Shown: positions 15,834 through 24,914, counted from the stretch's first letter. The stretch: 64,000 nt of DNA from Rhodoferax mekongensis (GCF_032191775.1 NZ_CP132507.1:1389001-1453000); one strand, 5' to 3'. Numbers and translations: made by a program. Notes: a model not told the origin generated them from the letters alone.

Positions 15834-17858
15834 ATGAAAATCATGATGACAACACGCCAAGCTTCAACAGAGCAGATTTTGGATGTTCCCCCTGTCAGCG
15901 CTAAGGCAAGTGTCAGTTTATTTGGGGCTCACGGCGTGTGGGCACCCGGAGTTTTGATGATGCGGCGCATAGGGTTTCAGTCCAAAGCGCTGATTATTTC
16001 CGCTATCTTTTTACTCCCTATTCTCTGGCTTATGTGGAGTTATTACAGTCTGCAGAACGCCAACATTGAATTTTCTAGGCAAGAGAGACTGGGCATTCGA
16101 TATGTTCAAGCGGCCTACCCGGTGCTCTTGGCATCACTGGAGCTACGTAGGGACGCCACCCAAGCTGCCCAAGGAAATGTTCCTGCTACGTATGAAGATG
16201 TCAAAACGCGGCTTAGCGCAGCTATTTCGGCTTTGAGTAAGGTAGAGCAAGAACTTGGAAGCCAAATTAGTACGGACAAGGCCTTTAAGGCGCTTGATCA
16301 GACATACCGATCTACGCTGGAATTTAAGGGGGATCCCAAAGCGGTTTTTGCTAAAAATACCCAAAATGCCCAAGCTGTAATTGCCCTAATTGTGGCTGCT
16401 GCCGACGGCTCTAACCTGACGCTGGATCCGGAGCTGGAGAGCTACTACGTCATGGACGCGATTGCATTCCGCATACCAGAAATGCTGGAGCGAACAGGCA
16501 TGCTCAGAGGGGCTGGCCTAGCGGCGATGAAAAGCGGCAGCATGGACAGCACCACCCGGCAAGCCTTGAGCGAGGCGATGGCTATCGTCAGATTCCACAG
16601 CGACTCGATGGATAGCGGCTTGGGCAAAGTGATTGGCAAAGAGCCATCACTTTCAAAATCGTTCAATTTGGGTAAGGTGGATTTAGCCGACAAAGCGTTT
16701 TTTGAAGCCGCCCAATCCAAGTTGTTGGCGGCGACCGAATACCCGCAAGAGGCCCAGAGCGAACTTTTATCCTTGGGCAACGCTGCCGTTGCGGCACAGT
16801 TTGAGTTATCCAAGAATTTGATTCCAGTTCTTGAAGGCATGCTGGATCAGCGCATTGACAAATTGCTTTGGCAACGCAATGTGTCAACTGCTGTGATTGT
16901 ATTTACAGTTGGTAGTGCCTTTTATTTGTTTTTTTGCTTCTACTTGGTGACCAAGGGCGGGCTGAACCTGATTCGCCAGCACCTGCAGGAGATGGCCGCG
17001 GGCGACTTGCGACGTGCGCCTAGCCAACCTTGGGGGCGTGATGAGCCCGCCGAGGTTATTGCGGATCTACGTAAAGCTTACGACGCATTACACCTTCTGA
17101 TCCGCAAGGTCCGTCACTCCGCCAGAGACCTCAGTGGCACCAGCAGTGAAATTGCGAGGGCCAGCCTTGATCTTTCCGGACGCACAGAATCCGCCGCCGC
17201 TGCACTTGAAGAGCAAGCTGCAACCATGGAAGAAATCGGTACGTCGGTACAGGCCATGGCAGATAACTCCAAAGATGCAGCGCTACTCGCCCAAGAAAAC
17301 GCAAATGTGGCGCAAAAGGGCGGTGTAGTGATCGCAGACGTGGTCAACGTGATGAGTGCTATCAATAGTTCATCTCAAAAGATCAGTGACATCATCTCGG
17401 TGATTGACGGCATAGCGTTTCAAACCAACATACTTGCACTCAACGCTGCGGTAGAGGCTGCACGTGCAGGTGAACAAGGTCGTGGCTTTGCGGTCGTGGC
17501 GAGCGAGGTTCGTGTGTTGGCACAAAGGTCAGCGGGCGCCGCCAAAGAGATCAAGGATTTGATTGATGCAAGCGTGCAAAACGTCGAGCAGGGAACGCGC
17601 GTGGTGAGCGGCGCTGGCATGACAATGGGAGAAATCCTGTCAAACGCTCAGAAGATCAACGGCTTGCTTAACGAAATTGCTGTCGGCTCGCGAGAGCAGG
17701 CAGATGGTGTTACCCAGACCGTTCACGCGATACAACTGCTGGAGCAAAACACGCAACAAAACGCGGCGCTAGTGGAGCAAACAAGTGCGGCAGCTGGTGC
17801 ACTTAACGAACAGTCAGAAAGTTTGATGCGCGAAATCGCCAACTTTAGGGTGGCCTAA
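15834..17858 (+). CDS. Methyl-accepting chemotaxis protein
   Basis: Transmembrane chemoreceptor, 674 aa from the ATG at 15834 (AAGGA upstream). Membrane helices lie at about residues 49-68 and 347-367, and the region between is a large helical ligand domain. A short cytoplasmic linker precedes the signalling domain, whose hairpin tip IDGIAFQTNILALNAAVEAA is intact; Q/E-rich methylation helices flank it. An unusual 45-residue segment precedes the first membrane helix; an internal ATG at 15957 (MMRRIGF) would remove it and is a plausible true start. No che genes are nearby, so it must feed a pathway encoded elsewhere. Confidence 0.93.
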   Translation: MKIMMTTRQASTEQILDVPPVSAKASVSLFGAHGVWAPGVLMMRRIGFQSKALIISAIFLLPILWLMWSYYSLQNANIEFSRQERLGIRYVQAAYPVLLASLELRRDATQAAQGNVPATYEDVKTRLSAAISALSKVEQELGSQISTDKAFKALDQTYRSTLEFKGDPKAVFAKNTQNAQAVIALIVAAADGSNLTLDPELESYYVMDAIAFRIPEMLERTGMLRGAGLAAMKSGSMDSTTRQALSEAMAIVRFHSDSMDSGLGKVIGKEPSLSKSFNLGKVDLADKAFFEAAQSKLLAATEYPQEAQSELLSLGNAAVAAQFELSKNLIPVLEGMLDQRIDKLLWQRNVSTAVIVFTVGSAFYLFFCFYLVTKGGLNLIRQHLQEMAAGDLRRAPSQPWGRDEPAEVIADLRKAYDALHLLIRKVRHSARDLSGTSSEIARASLDLSGRTESAAAALEEQAATMEEIGTSVQAMADNSKDAALLAQENANVAQKGGVVIADVVNVMSAINSSSQKISDIISVIDGIAFQTNILALNAAVEAARAGEQGRGFAVVASEVRVLAQRSAGAAKEIKDLIDASVQNVEQGTRVVSGAGMTMGEILSNAQKINGLLNEIAVGSREQADGVTQTVHAIQLLEQNTQQNAALVEQTSAAAGALNEQSESLMREIANFRVA

Positions 17859-17869
17859 CAAGAGCGAGC

Positions 17870-18448
17870 TCAGCCCACCCCGATAGGCGCAGGTGCCCGC
17901 ATCACGATGCGGGTGAACAGCCGGTCGTACACCGGATCGCGCTGGCCTTTGGTGGCCAGAGGGTCGCGGTTGGCCTCAAACGCGGCGTCCAGTTCGGCCC
18001 AATCCTGGTCGGTGAGGGTGGTCTGGGCAATCGGCAAGATGGCGGTTTCTTCCAGCTGCATATGGGCCAGGTAGGCCTGCACGTAGCGGCGCACTGCGGT
18101 GTCAAAAGCGGCGCGGCGGCTCTCGCCGATCAGCTCCCAGCCCAGCAGCAGGTGCTGCAGGTCGCGCACAGATGCTTCGCTGTGCGCGTGGTCTTCTTCG
18201 AGCTGGACGATGGCTTCCATGGCCTGCGGGGCCAGCCGCGCCACGCGCGGGAACAGCAGGTTGGACTCTTTGGGGTGGTGCAGCTTTTCGGGGAACTCGT
18301 CAATGTAGAAGAGCATGGCGCGCACCACGTCAAAAAAGCCTTCGGGCTCATCGCCCGGGCCGCGGTCCAGCATCATGGTGAGTGACTGCAACATGGCGCG
18401 CAACGCGGCGTGCTCGTCTTTGATGATTTGAAGGCTGCTTTGTTTCAT
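17870..18448 (-). CDS. Hemerythrin-domain protein (HHE cation-binding)
   Basis: A 192-aa helical protein with the His/Glu pattern of a diiron hemerythrin domain: His13 (KDEHAALRA), His57/His58 and Glu61 (HHPKESNLLF), His87 and His89 (EEDHAHSE), His129 and Glu133 (HMQLEETAILP). Such proteins bind oxygen, NO or iron, or help repair iron clusters. The ATG at 18446-18448 follows GAGGAG. Its promoter side holds a good FNR-type box at 18501-18514, which fits a low-oxygen role. It converges with the chemoreceptor gene. A truncated near-identical copy exists at 9763-10250. Confidence 0.85.
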   Translation of the reverse strand: MKQSSLQIIKDEHAALRAMLQSLTMMLDRGPGDEPEGFFDVVRAMLFYIDEFPEKLHHPKESNLLFPRVARLAPQAMEAIVQLEEDHAHSEASVRDLQHLLLGWELIGESRRAAFDTAVRRYVQAYLAHMQLEETAILPIAQTTLTDQDWAELDAAFEANRDPLATKGQRDPVYDRLFTRIVMRAPAPIGVG

Positions 18449-18500
18449 GGGGTGCTCCTCAGGCTGGGCGCGAGCTTCCCATGGCGGGGGCTGTGGCAGC

Positions 18501-18514
18501 TTGATGCAAGTCAA
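18501..18514. promoter_or_regulatory. FNR/Anr/Dnr-type box between hemerythrin and DUF748 genes
   Basis: TTGATGCAAGTCAA differs from the FNR consensus TTGAT-N4-ATCAA at one base (A to G), a form also common for Dnr/NnrR-type regulators. Its centre is about 60 bp before the hemerythrin start and 77 bp before the divergent DUF748 start. The hemerythrin gene is the more natural target. Confidence 0.6.
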
Positions 18515-18584
18515 CAGGGCGCTGCTTTGCCACAGTGGCTTGGGTACCATCAGGGGGCACGCTACTCCACGAACTTGCTGTCCT

Positions 18585-21500
18585 ATGAATCCACGCGCTC
18601 TTGTTTCTTCCCCTTGGTTTCGCCGACTGGCCTGGGGGCTTGGCAGTTTGCTGGCTTTGTGGGCGCTGGCCTGGGCCGCGGTGCCACCGCTGGCCAAAAG
18701 CCAGGCGCAAAGCCGCCTGAGCGAGCTGCTGGGCCGGCAAGTGACCATCGGGAGCATTGCGTTTTCGCCCTGGTCGCTGGAGCTCACGGTGCGCGAATTT
18801 GCGGTGGCCACCGCGGACGGCAAGGGCGTGCAGGTCTCGCTGGACCGGGTGTATGTGGATGCCGAGGCGCAGTCGCTGTTCCGGCTGGCACCGGTGATTG
18901 ACGCAGTCACCGTGGATGCGCCCAAGGTGCAGCTTACCCACCTGGGCGCGGGCCGCTACGACATTGACGACATCATCCAGCGCCTGAACAAGCCCGACGA
19001 CACACCTGCCGGACCTACGCCAAAGTTTGCGGTCTACAACCTCACCCTGAACCAGGGCAGTGTGGACTACACCGACCGCGCCGGCGGCGCTGAGCGTGTG
19101 CACACCCTGCGGGACTTGCAGATCAGCCTGCCGTTTTTGAGCAGCTTCGATTCCAAGCGCGATGCGCTGGTGTCGCCCCGACTGGCCTTTGTGCTCAATG
19201 GCAGCCATTTCGACTCGGAGGCCGAAGGTACGCCGTTCGCGCAAAGCCGCAAGGGGGATGCGGAGCTCAAGATCAGCCAGCTGGACCTGGCGCCTTATTT
19301 GCCTTATCTGCCGGCCAACTTGCCGGTCAAGCCCCAAAGCGCGGTGGTGGATGCGGACATCAAACTGGGCTTTGTGCAGAGCCCGCAAACCGCAGTGACT
19401 TTGTCCGGCTCAGTCACCGTGAGCCGCTTGGCTGTGCAAGACACCAAGGGCAAGCCGCTGTTCTCGGCTGACAGCCTGCAGGTGGGCCTGGCAGATGTGC
19501 GCCCGCTGGAGCGCAGCGTGAAGCTCTCGGGCATCACCCTGAATGCGCCCGTGCTCAACGTGGTGCGCGCCGCGGATGGCAGCCTGAATCTTTTGCCGCC
19601 TGCGCCGGCAAAACAAACCGCTCCTGATAACGTAGCTGCTCGCGCAGATTCCACGGGCGCTGGTGGTCAAAAAGATGCTGAAATACCAGCGCCGACGCCT
19701 TGGGCCTTGCAGCTGGATACGCTGGCACTGAAGGACGCTTCGGTGGATTGGATAGATCAGGTCACCGCGCCGGCCACGCGCCTGGGGCTGCGGGACTTCC
19801 AGGTCACCATCTCCAAGTTGCAGTGGCCCATGAAGGAAGCCGCCACGCTGGACCTGAAGGCGCGTTTGCAAAGCCTTGCTGCGGGCGCCAAAGCACCCGC
19901 TACCCAGATCAGCTTGCAAGGCGAAGGCACGGTGGACGCCGGCAGAGCCGAGGCCAGCGTGTCGGACTTCGGGCTGGGGCTGGTGTCGGGCTATGTGTCG
20001 CCCTACCTGGTGCCAAGCTTGCGCGGGCAGGCGGACACCCGTATGAACATCACCTGGGACGGCCAGCGCCAGACGGCCGTGGTGCAAAAGCTGGCCTTGC
20101 GGGATGTGGCTTTGATCAGCGACAAGCCGGCCGCAGAACCCCGTGCGAACAGGAGCGTGGATGGGAACGCGAATGCCACCAACAACGGGCCCAGCTCGGC
20201 GGACATGCCGCAGTTCAAGCTGCTGGAAGTGAGCGATGTGCGGGTAGACACGCTGGCGCGCAGTGCGACGGTGAGCAAGGTGCTGCTGCAAAAGCCCAGC
20301 AGCGGCGTGCGCCGCGATGCAGATGGCCACTGGATGTTTGAAAGCTGGCTCAAGCCCACCGAGGCTGCAGCTGCACCGGTGGCAGAGGCTGCTGCCGGCA
20401 AACCTGCCGGCACCAAGGCTGAGGTGGCCAAGTCACCCGCACCCTGGAAGCTGAATGTAGGTGAGTTCAAGCTCGAAGAAGGCCACGTGGTGTTTGCAGA
20501 CCGCTTGCCTGAGCGCCCGGTGCGGGTGGAGCTGAGCGGCCTGCAGGTACAAGCCAAAAACATACAACCCGACGGCAAAAAGCCCATGCCGCTGCAAGTA
20601 GCCGCCAAGCTGAAATCCGGCCAGGCCGAGGCCGGCAGCCTGCGCTACACCGGCAACGTGATGTGGGACCCGGTGGTCGCCCAAGGCGAGGTGGACATCA
20701 CCGACTTGCCTGCCCACGCCTTTGCCGCCTACGCCGGCGGCGTCCTGAAACTTGATGTGTTGCGCGCTGACACCAGCTTCAAGGGCCAGGTGCGGTATGC
20801 CGCGCTGCCCAATGGCCCCGAGGTGAGCGTGAAGGGCGATGCCGCGCTGGAAGACTTCAAGGCCAACACCACCGGCAAAGGCGCAGAGAGCCTGGGCGAA
20901 GAACTACTGAGCTGGAAGGCGCTGAATGTGCCGGGCATCGACTTCAACATGGCGCCCGGCACCGCCACCAAAGTGCAGGTGCGCGAGGCTGCACTGTCCG
21001 ACTTTTATGCCCGCCTGATCGTGAGCCCGCAGGGCCGCCTGAACCTGCAAGATTTGGGGCAGACCGCCCCGCCAGCTGCAGATGGCGCCAAGCCTGCAAC
21101 GGCGGCGGCCAGTGCCGCGGCTCCTGCGGCCGCTGCGTCTGCCACCAGCACGACACTGGCCGGCCCGGCCGCCATCATCCAGATGGGGCCCATCAGCATG
21201 GTCAACGGCCGGGTGCTGTTCTCGGACCGCTTTATCCAGCCCAACTACACGGCCAACTTGACCGACCTGACCGGTAAGCTCAGCCGCTTCTCCAACCAGC
21301 CCACCGGTGGCGTGGTGCAACTGGCCGACCTGGAACTGCGGGGCCGTGCGGAGGGCACCGCGTCGCTGGAGATTCTGGGCAAGCTCAATCCGCTGGCGCA
21401 GCCGCTGGCCCTGGATGTGAAGGGGCTGGTGCGCGATCTGGAGCTCTCGCCTTTGTCACCTTACGCGGTCAAGTACGCCGGCTACGGCATCGAGCGCGGC

Positions 21501-22373
21501 AAGCTGAGTGTGGATGTGCACTACACCGTACAGCCCGATGGCCAGCTCACCGCGACCAACAAACTGGTGCTCAACCAATTGACCTTTGGTGACAAGGTGG
21601 AGGGTGCGCCCGCCAGCCTGCCGGTGAAGCTGGCGGTGGCCTTGTTGGCAGACCGCAATGGCGTGATTGATTTGGACTTGCCCATTAGCGGCTCGCTCAA
21701 CGACCCGCAGTTCCGCATCGGCCCGGTGATCTGGAAGGTGATCACCAACCTGGTGACCAAGGCGATTACCGCGCCCTTCAGCTTGCTGGCCAATGCCTTC
21801 GGGGGCGGGGCCGGTGGCTCCGAGCTCAGCAGCGTGGCGTTTGCGCCAGGCAGTGCAGGCTTGAGTGATTCAGCCCGAGCCGGCCTGGACAAGGTGGCGC
21901 AGGCCCTGCAAGACCGGCCGGCACTCAAACTCACGGTGGTGGGCTCCGCCAACCTGGAGGCCGAACGCGAAGCCGCCAAGCGTGAGAAGCTCAAGGCTTT
22001 GCTGCTGGCAGAAAAGCGCCGCACCACCAGCGCACAGGGCAAAGATGCCGCTGCGGTCGCCAGCTACACCACTGAAGAAATGCCGGTGTTGCTGCGCTCG
22101 GTGTACCGCCGCTCCGACATCACCAAACCCCGCAACCTGGTGGGCCTGACCAAAGACATCGCGGTGGCCGACATGGAGGCCTTGTTGTTGGCCAACCTGA
22201 GCGCCAATGAGGATGACATCCGCAACCTGGCATTGCAGCGAGCGGTAACGGTGAAGGAGTATCTCGCCGGCAAAAAGCTGGCCGCCGAGCGCCTGTTCCT
22301 GGGCGCGGTGAAGACCGGCGGCCCCGCGTCGGAAGCCAAACCGCAAGCCGAGCTGGAGATCGGTGGCAACTAA
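18585..22373 (+). CDS. Large AsmA-like DUF748 protein with OmpA-like C-terminus
   Basis: A 1262-aa envelope protein. One membrane helix near residues 14-33 anchors it, and the rest is periplasmic beta-rich sequence of the DUF748/AsmA-like type, related to bridge-like proteins thought to move phospholipids between membranes. Repeated modules include HLGAGRYDIDDIIQRL and LELRGRAEGTASLEILGKL. The last ~180 residues look OmpA-like (VAFAPGSAGLSDSARAGLDK). Alanine/proline-rich linkers occur near residues 340-365, 675-695 and 830-870; the first coincides with a copy of the 60-bp dispersed repeat, in frame. The ATG at 18585 gives a compact signal anchor; upstream in-frame sequence overlaps the hemerythrin promoter. 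Confidence 0.85.
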   Translation: MNPRALVSSPWFRRLAWGLGSLLALWALAWAAVPPLAKSQAQSRLSELLGRQVTIGSIAFSPWSLELTVREFAVATADGKGVQVSLDRVYVDAEAQSLFRLAPVIDAVTVDAPKVQLTHLGAGRYDIDDIIQRLNKPDDTPAGPTPKFAVYNLTLNQGSVDYTDRAGGAERVHTLRDLQISLPFLSSFDSKRDALVSPRLAFVLNGSHFDSEAEGTPFAQSRKGDAELKISQLDLAPYLPYLPANLPVKPQSAVVDADIKLGFVQSPQTAVTLSGSVTVSRLAVQDTKGKPLFSADSLQVGLADVRPLERSVKLSGITLNAPVLNVVRAADGSLNLLPPAPAKQTAPDNVAARADSTGAGGQKDAEIPAPTPWALQLDTLALKDASVDWIDQVTAPATRLGLRDFQVTISKLQWPMKEAATLDLKARLQSLAAGAKAPATQISLQGEGTVDAGRAEASVSDFGLGLVSGYVSPYLVPSLRGQADTRMNITWDGQRQTAVVQKLALRDVALISDKPAAEPRANRSVDGNANATNNGPSSADMPQFKLLEVSDVRVDTLARSATVSKVLLQKPSSGVRRDADGHWMFESWLKPTEAAAAPVAEAAAGKPAGTKAEVAKSPAPWKLNVGEFKLEEGHVVFADRLPERPVRVELSGLQVQAKNIQPDGKKPMPLQVAAKLKSGQAEAGSLRYTGNVMWDPVVAQGEVDITDLPAHAFAAYAGGVLKLDVLRADTSFKGQVRYAALPNGPEVSVKGDAALEDFKANTTGKGAESLGEELLSWKALNVPGIDFNMAPGTATKVQVREAALSDFYARLIVSPQGRLNLQDLGQTAPPAADGAKPATAAASAAAPAAAASATSTTLAGPAAIIQMGPISMVNGRVLFSDRFIQPNYTANLTDLTGKLSRFSNQPTGGVVQLADLELRGRAEGTASLEILGKLNPLAQPLALDVKGLVRDLELSPLSPYAVKYAGYGIERGKLSVDVHYTVQPDGQLTATNKLVLNQLTFGDKVEGAPASLPVKLAVALLADRNGVIDLDLPISGSLNDPQFRIGPVIWKVITNLVTKAITAPFSLLANAFGGGAGGSELSSVAFAPGSAGLSDSARAGLDKVAQALQDRPALKLTVVGSANLEAEREAAKREKLKALLLAEKRRTTSAQGKDAAAVASYTTEEMPVLLRSVYRRSDITKPRNLVGLTKDIAVADMEALLLANLSANEDDIRNLALQRAVTVKEYLAGKKLAAERLFLGAVKTGGPASEAKPQAELEIGGN
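19620..19683 (+). repeat. 60-bp-type dispersed repeat inside the DUF748 gene, copy C
   Basis: The segment matches the core GTAGCTGCTCGCGCA, then TTCCACGGGCGCTGG, and shares a GCTCCTG start with copy D. It is read in frame as part of a linker between two envelope domains (AARADSTGAGG). Its tail (TCAAAAAGATGCTGAAAT) is not shared by copies A, B and G in the window. Confidence 0.75.
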
Positions 22374-22412
22374 GTCTTTCGCTTACCGACAGCTCACTCC
22401 AGAGAACAAAAA

Positions 22413-22444
22413 AGCCCCGGCAGCCGAAACTGCCGGGGCTTTTT
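22413..22444. terminator. Bidirectional terminator between DUF748 and fasciclin genes
   Basis: A 10-bp perfect stem (AGCCCCGGCA with its complement) closes an 8-nt loop, with A-rich sequence on the left and T5 on the right. It sits between the converging DUF748 gene and fasciclin gene and can serve both. Confidence 0.88.
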
Positions 22445-22463
22445 GTTGAGGCCTGCGAAGGTC

Positions 22464-22919
22464 TTACTTGGGCATGATCACGGAGTCGATCACGTGGATC
22501 ACGCCGTTGTCAGCCACGATGTCGGTCTTGATCACGTTGGCGGCATCTACCTTCACACCACCGGTGGTGCTGACGGTGATTTCGCTGCCTTGCACGGTCT
22601 TGACCTTGCCGGCTTTCACATCAGCCGCCATCACTTTGCCGGGGACCACGTGGTAGGTCAGCACGGCAGTCAGCTTGGCCTTGTCCTTGAGCAGGGCTTC
22701 CAGGTCGGCCTTGGGCACTTTTGCAAATGCTTCGTCAGTCGGTGCGAAAACCGTGAAGGGGCCCTTGCCCTTGAGCGTATCGACCAGACCGGCTGCGCCC
22801 AGCGCGGTAGCCAGGGTCTTGAAGTTGCCCGCGCCTACGGCGGTGTCAACGATGTCTTTAGCTTGTGCAGAAACAGCCACACCCAGTGCCAGAACGGAAG
22901 CAATCAACAGTTTTTTCAT
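22464..22919 (-). CDS. Secreted fasciclin-domain protein
   Basis: A 151-aa exported protein: a cleavable signal peptide ([20 protein letters not shown]) is followed by a single FAS1 domain. [17 protein letters not shown] and [15 protein letters not shown] are the two conserved fasciclin boxes, and the ending [12 protein letters not shown] is also typical. Such proteins act in adhesion or envelope stress in the periplasm or outside. The ATG at 22917-22919 follows GGAG. A 7-bp inverted repeat (ACGTCAG/CTGACGT, 22952-22971) lies in its leader, and a tandem operator-like pair is further up. Confidence 0.93.
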   Translation of the reverse strand: MKKLLIASVLALGVAVSAQAKDIVDTAVGAGNFKTLATALGAAGLVDTLKGKGPFTVFAPTDEAFAKVPKADLEALLKDKAKLTAVLTYHVVPGKVMAADVKAGKVKTVQGSEITVSTTGGVKVDAANVIKTDIVADNGVIHVIDSVIMPK

Positions 22920-23001
22920 TGGAATCTCCAAGAGGTTGAATTCGATGTTTAACGTCAGAAAATACTGACGTGACCGAAATATAGCCCATTTAGTATCCCT
23001 T

Positions 23002-23035
23002 TGAACTGTACGGTATTTAAACTGAACTGATCGGT
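23002..23035. promoter_or_regulatory. Tandem 13-bp repeats between fasciclin and paiB genes
   Basis: TGAACTGTACGGT (23002-23014) and TGAACTGATCGGT (23023-23035) match at 11 of 13 bases and are 21 bp apart, two helical turns. The gap between them is AT-rich (ATTTAAAC). They sit about 82 bp before the fasciclin start and 70 bp before paiB. This is typical of an operator for a dimeric regulator, which I cannot name. Confidence 0.5.
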
Positions 23036-23104
23036 AATGTTTGTCAAATCTGTTGATTTATCGGCGGCTACACTGAGGCCACTCTTCCTACGTCGGAGCC
23101 TGTG

Positions 23105-23734
23105 ATGTACCAACCCTCCCACTTCATTGAGAACCGCCCCGAGGTACTGCATGCACTAGTGCAAAGCCACCCCTTGGCGACGCTGGTGACCCTGTCCGAC
23201 AAGGGCATGGATGCGAACCACATCCCCTTGCTGCTGCGGGTGGCGGCGGATGGCCGCACATCGCTGGTGGGGCATGTAGCCCGGGTCAATCCGATCTGGA
23301 AAGACACGGACCTGAGCGTGCCGGTACTGGCCATCTTCCAGGGGCCGCAGCACTACATCAGCCCCGGCTGGTATGCCACCAAGGCGGAGCACGGGAAGGT
23401 GGTGCCCACGTGGAACTACGCGGTGGTCCATGCCAAAGGCCTGCTGACCGTGCACGACGATGCGGCATGGGTCCGCAGCCAGATGCAACAGATCACGACC
23501 CAACAGGAAGCGCCCATGGACAAGCCATGGGCCGTGGACGATGCGCCGCGCGACTACACCGACAAGATGATTTCAGCGGTGGTCGGCATTGAGATCGTGG
23601 TGGACGAATGGGTGGGCAAATGGAAGGTCAGCCAGAACCAGCCGCCCGCCAACCAGACCACTGTGCGCGAAGGGTTGGAGCATCAGGCAACCGACGCTGC
23701 CCGCACCATGGCGGGACTGATTCCACGCTCCTGA
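23105..23734 (+). CDS. PaiB-family FMN-binding protein
   Basis: A 209-aa protein of the PaiB family, whose Bacillus member is a negative regulator and whose fold is a flavin-binding split barrel. It starts MYQPSHFIENRPE, the family's usual opening, and contains DANHIPLLL, WKDTDLSVPVLAIFQGPQHYISPGWY and VPTWNYAVVHAKG, the characteristic signature segment. The ATG at 23105 is preferred to the overlapping GTG three bases earlier. The biochemical role in this organism is not known; it could be a flavin-dependent enzyme rather than a regulator. Its downstream side carries a GC-rich dispersed repeat. Confidence 0.85.
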   Translation: MYQPSHFIENRPEVLHALVQSHPLATLVTLSDKGMDANHIPLLLRVAADGRTSLVGHVARVNPIWKDTDLSVPVLAIFQGPQHYISPGWYATKAEHGKVVPTWNYAVVHAKGLLTVHDDAAWVRSQMQQITTQQEAPMDKPWAVDDAPRDYTDKMISAVVGIEIVVDEWVGKWKVSQNQPPANQTTVREGLEHQATDAARTMAGLIPRS

Positions 23735-23743
23735 ACAGGGGTT

Positions 23744-23818
23744 TTGCCGCCGGGCCGCCCCAAGGCAAAACACGGCCCCACGGGGGTAGCGACCCGCGTA
23801 GCGGTGGAGCGTGGGGCG
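23744..23818 (+). repeat. GC-rich dispersed repeat, family 2 copy 1
   Basis: Contains GGGCCGCCCCAAG and, after a variable part, GCGACCCGCGTAGCGGTGGA followed by GCGTGGGG. The same arrangement occurs at 36526-36604. It fills the gap between the converging paiB and pirin genes. Its arms can pair, so it could also act in transcript ending. Confidence 0.75.
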
Positions 23819-23835
23819 CAAAGTGCTTCGGAGAA

Positions 23836-24855
23836 TTAGCCTCTTTCTTCGACTTTCCCGTCCGCGTGCTTGGCGAAGCGGCCTTTCTCGCGCGGGTGTA
23901 CCGGGTCGTTGGCGCCCCAGGGCCAGCCGCCGAATTCGGTGCGGCGATAGTCCGCAAAGGCCTGGTGGATTTCGGCCTGGGTGTTCATCACAAACGGGCC
24001 GTACTGCGCGACCGGCTCGCCAATGGGGCGGGCCTGCAGCACCAGCAGCTCGCTCTCGGCATCGCCATTCGCCAAAGTGCAGTCGTGGTCGGCTTGCACC
24101 ACCATCACGGACTTCACAGGCACGTCTTCTCCTGCCACTTGCAAAGCGCCGCCTTTGAAGAAATACAGCACCCGCCGGGTGTCCGCGCTCTGGGCGGCGG
24201 GCAGCGTCCACTTTGCTCCCGGGCTGAGTTTGATGGTGTAGATGCCGAGGTCACTGCCGGGCTCGCTCGCCCACGAATCGGGGGGCGGTGGCAGGCCTTG
24301 CCTGTCGTCCAGCTTACCGGCGATGCAAACCACTTCGGTGGTCTTGCCCAGCGCGTCGGTGGCAGTGAGGCGGGGGATGTCTTCATGCCAAAACATGGTG
24401 AAGTGCGGCTCGGCCATTTTGTTTTTGGCCGGCAAGTTCACCCAGATCTGGAACAGCTCGGTGGGGTTGGGCGCATCGGTATGCAGCAGTGGAAACATTT
24501 CACAGTGCACGATGCCTTTGCCCGCCGTGAGCCACTGCACATCGCCGCCGCCAAAGCGGGCGGTGGCGCCCAGCGAGTCAGAGTGGTCGATGCGGCCATT
24601 GCGCACGATGGTGACTGTCTCGAAGCCCCGGTGCGGGTGTGAGGGAAAGCCCGGCACCGTATCGCCGTGGTACATGCTCCAGCCGTCTTTGCCGGCAAAG
24701 TCCTGGCCGATGTGGCGCCCGGCAAGCAGCGCCGGGTCCGGCGCCAGCTGTGCGTTGCCTGCAGGATAGGCGTCGTTGTGGTGCACGCAAAACAAGAAGG
24801 GGTCCAGGGTCTGCCAGGGGAAACCCAAGGGGGCGATGGAGAGCAAGGTTTTCAT
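23836..24855 (-). CDS. Pirin-family protein
   Basis: A 339-aa bicupin protein. The N-terminal cupin holds the metal-ligand motifs HPHRGFETVTIV (two His) and IVHCEMFP (His, Glu), as in pirins that act as quercetinase-like dioxygenases or redox regulators. The C-terminal ending WGANDPVHPREKGRFA is a typical pirin tail. The ATG at 24853-24855 follows weak purine-rich sequence; an 18-codon upstream extension overlaps the next gene's promoter. Length is somewhat larger than the common ~290 aa, owing to loops in the middle. The physiological substrate is unknown. It is divergent from the sialidase-like gene, with 59 bp between them. Confidence 0.88.
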   Translation of the reverse strand: MKTLLSIAPLGFPWQTLDPFLFCVHHNDAYPAGNAQLAPDPALLAGRHIGQDFAGKDGWSMYHGDTVPGFPSHPHRGFETVTIVRNGRIDHSDSLGATARFGGGDVQWLTAGKGIVHCEMFPLLHTDAPNPTELFQIWVNLPAKNKMAEPHFTMFWHEDIPRLTATDALGKTTEVVCIAGKLDDRQGLPPPPDSWASEPGSDLGIYTIKLSPGAKWTLPAAQSADTRRVLYFFKGGALQVAGEDVPVKSVMVVQADHDCTLANGDAESELLVLQARPIGEPVAQYGPFVMNTQAEIHQAFADYRRTEFGGWPWGANDPVHPREKGRFAKHADGKVEERG

Positions 24856-24914
24856 AAGGGCGCATTGTCGCGCCAGTTCCAAGGCCTTGCCGGCGCCCAC
24901 TAAGATCACCCCCC

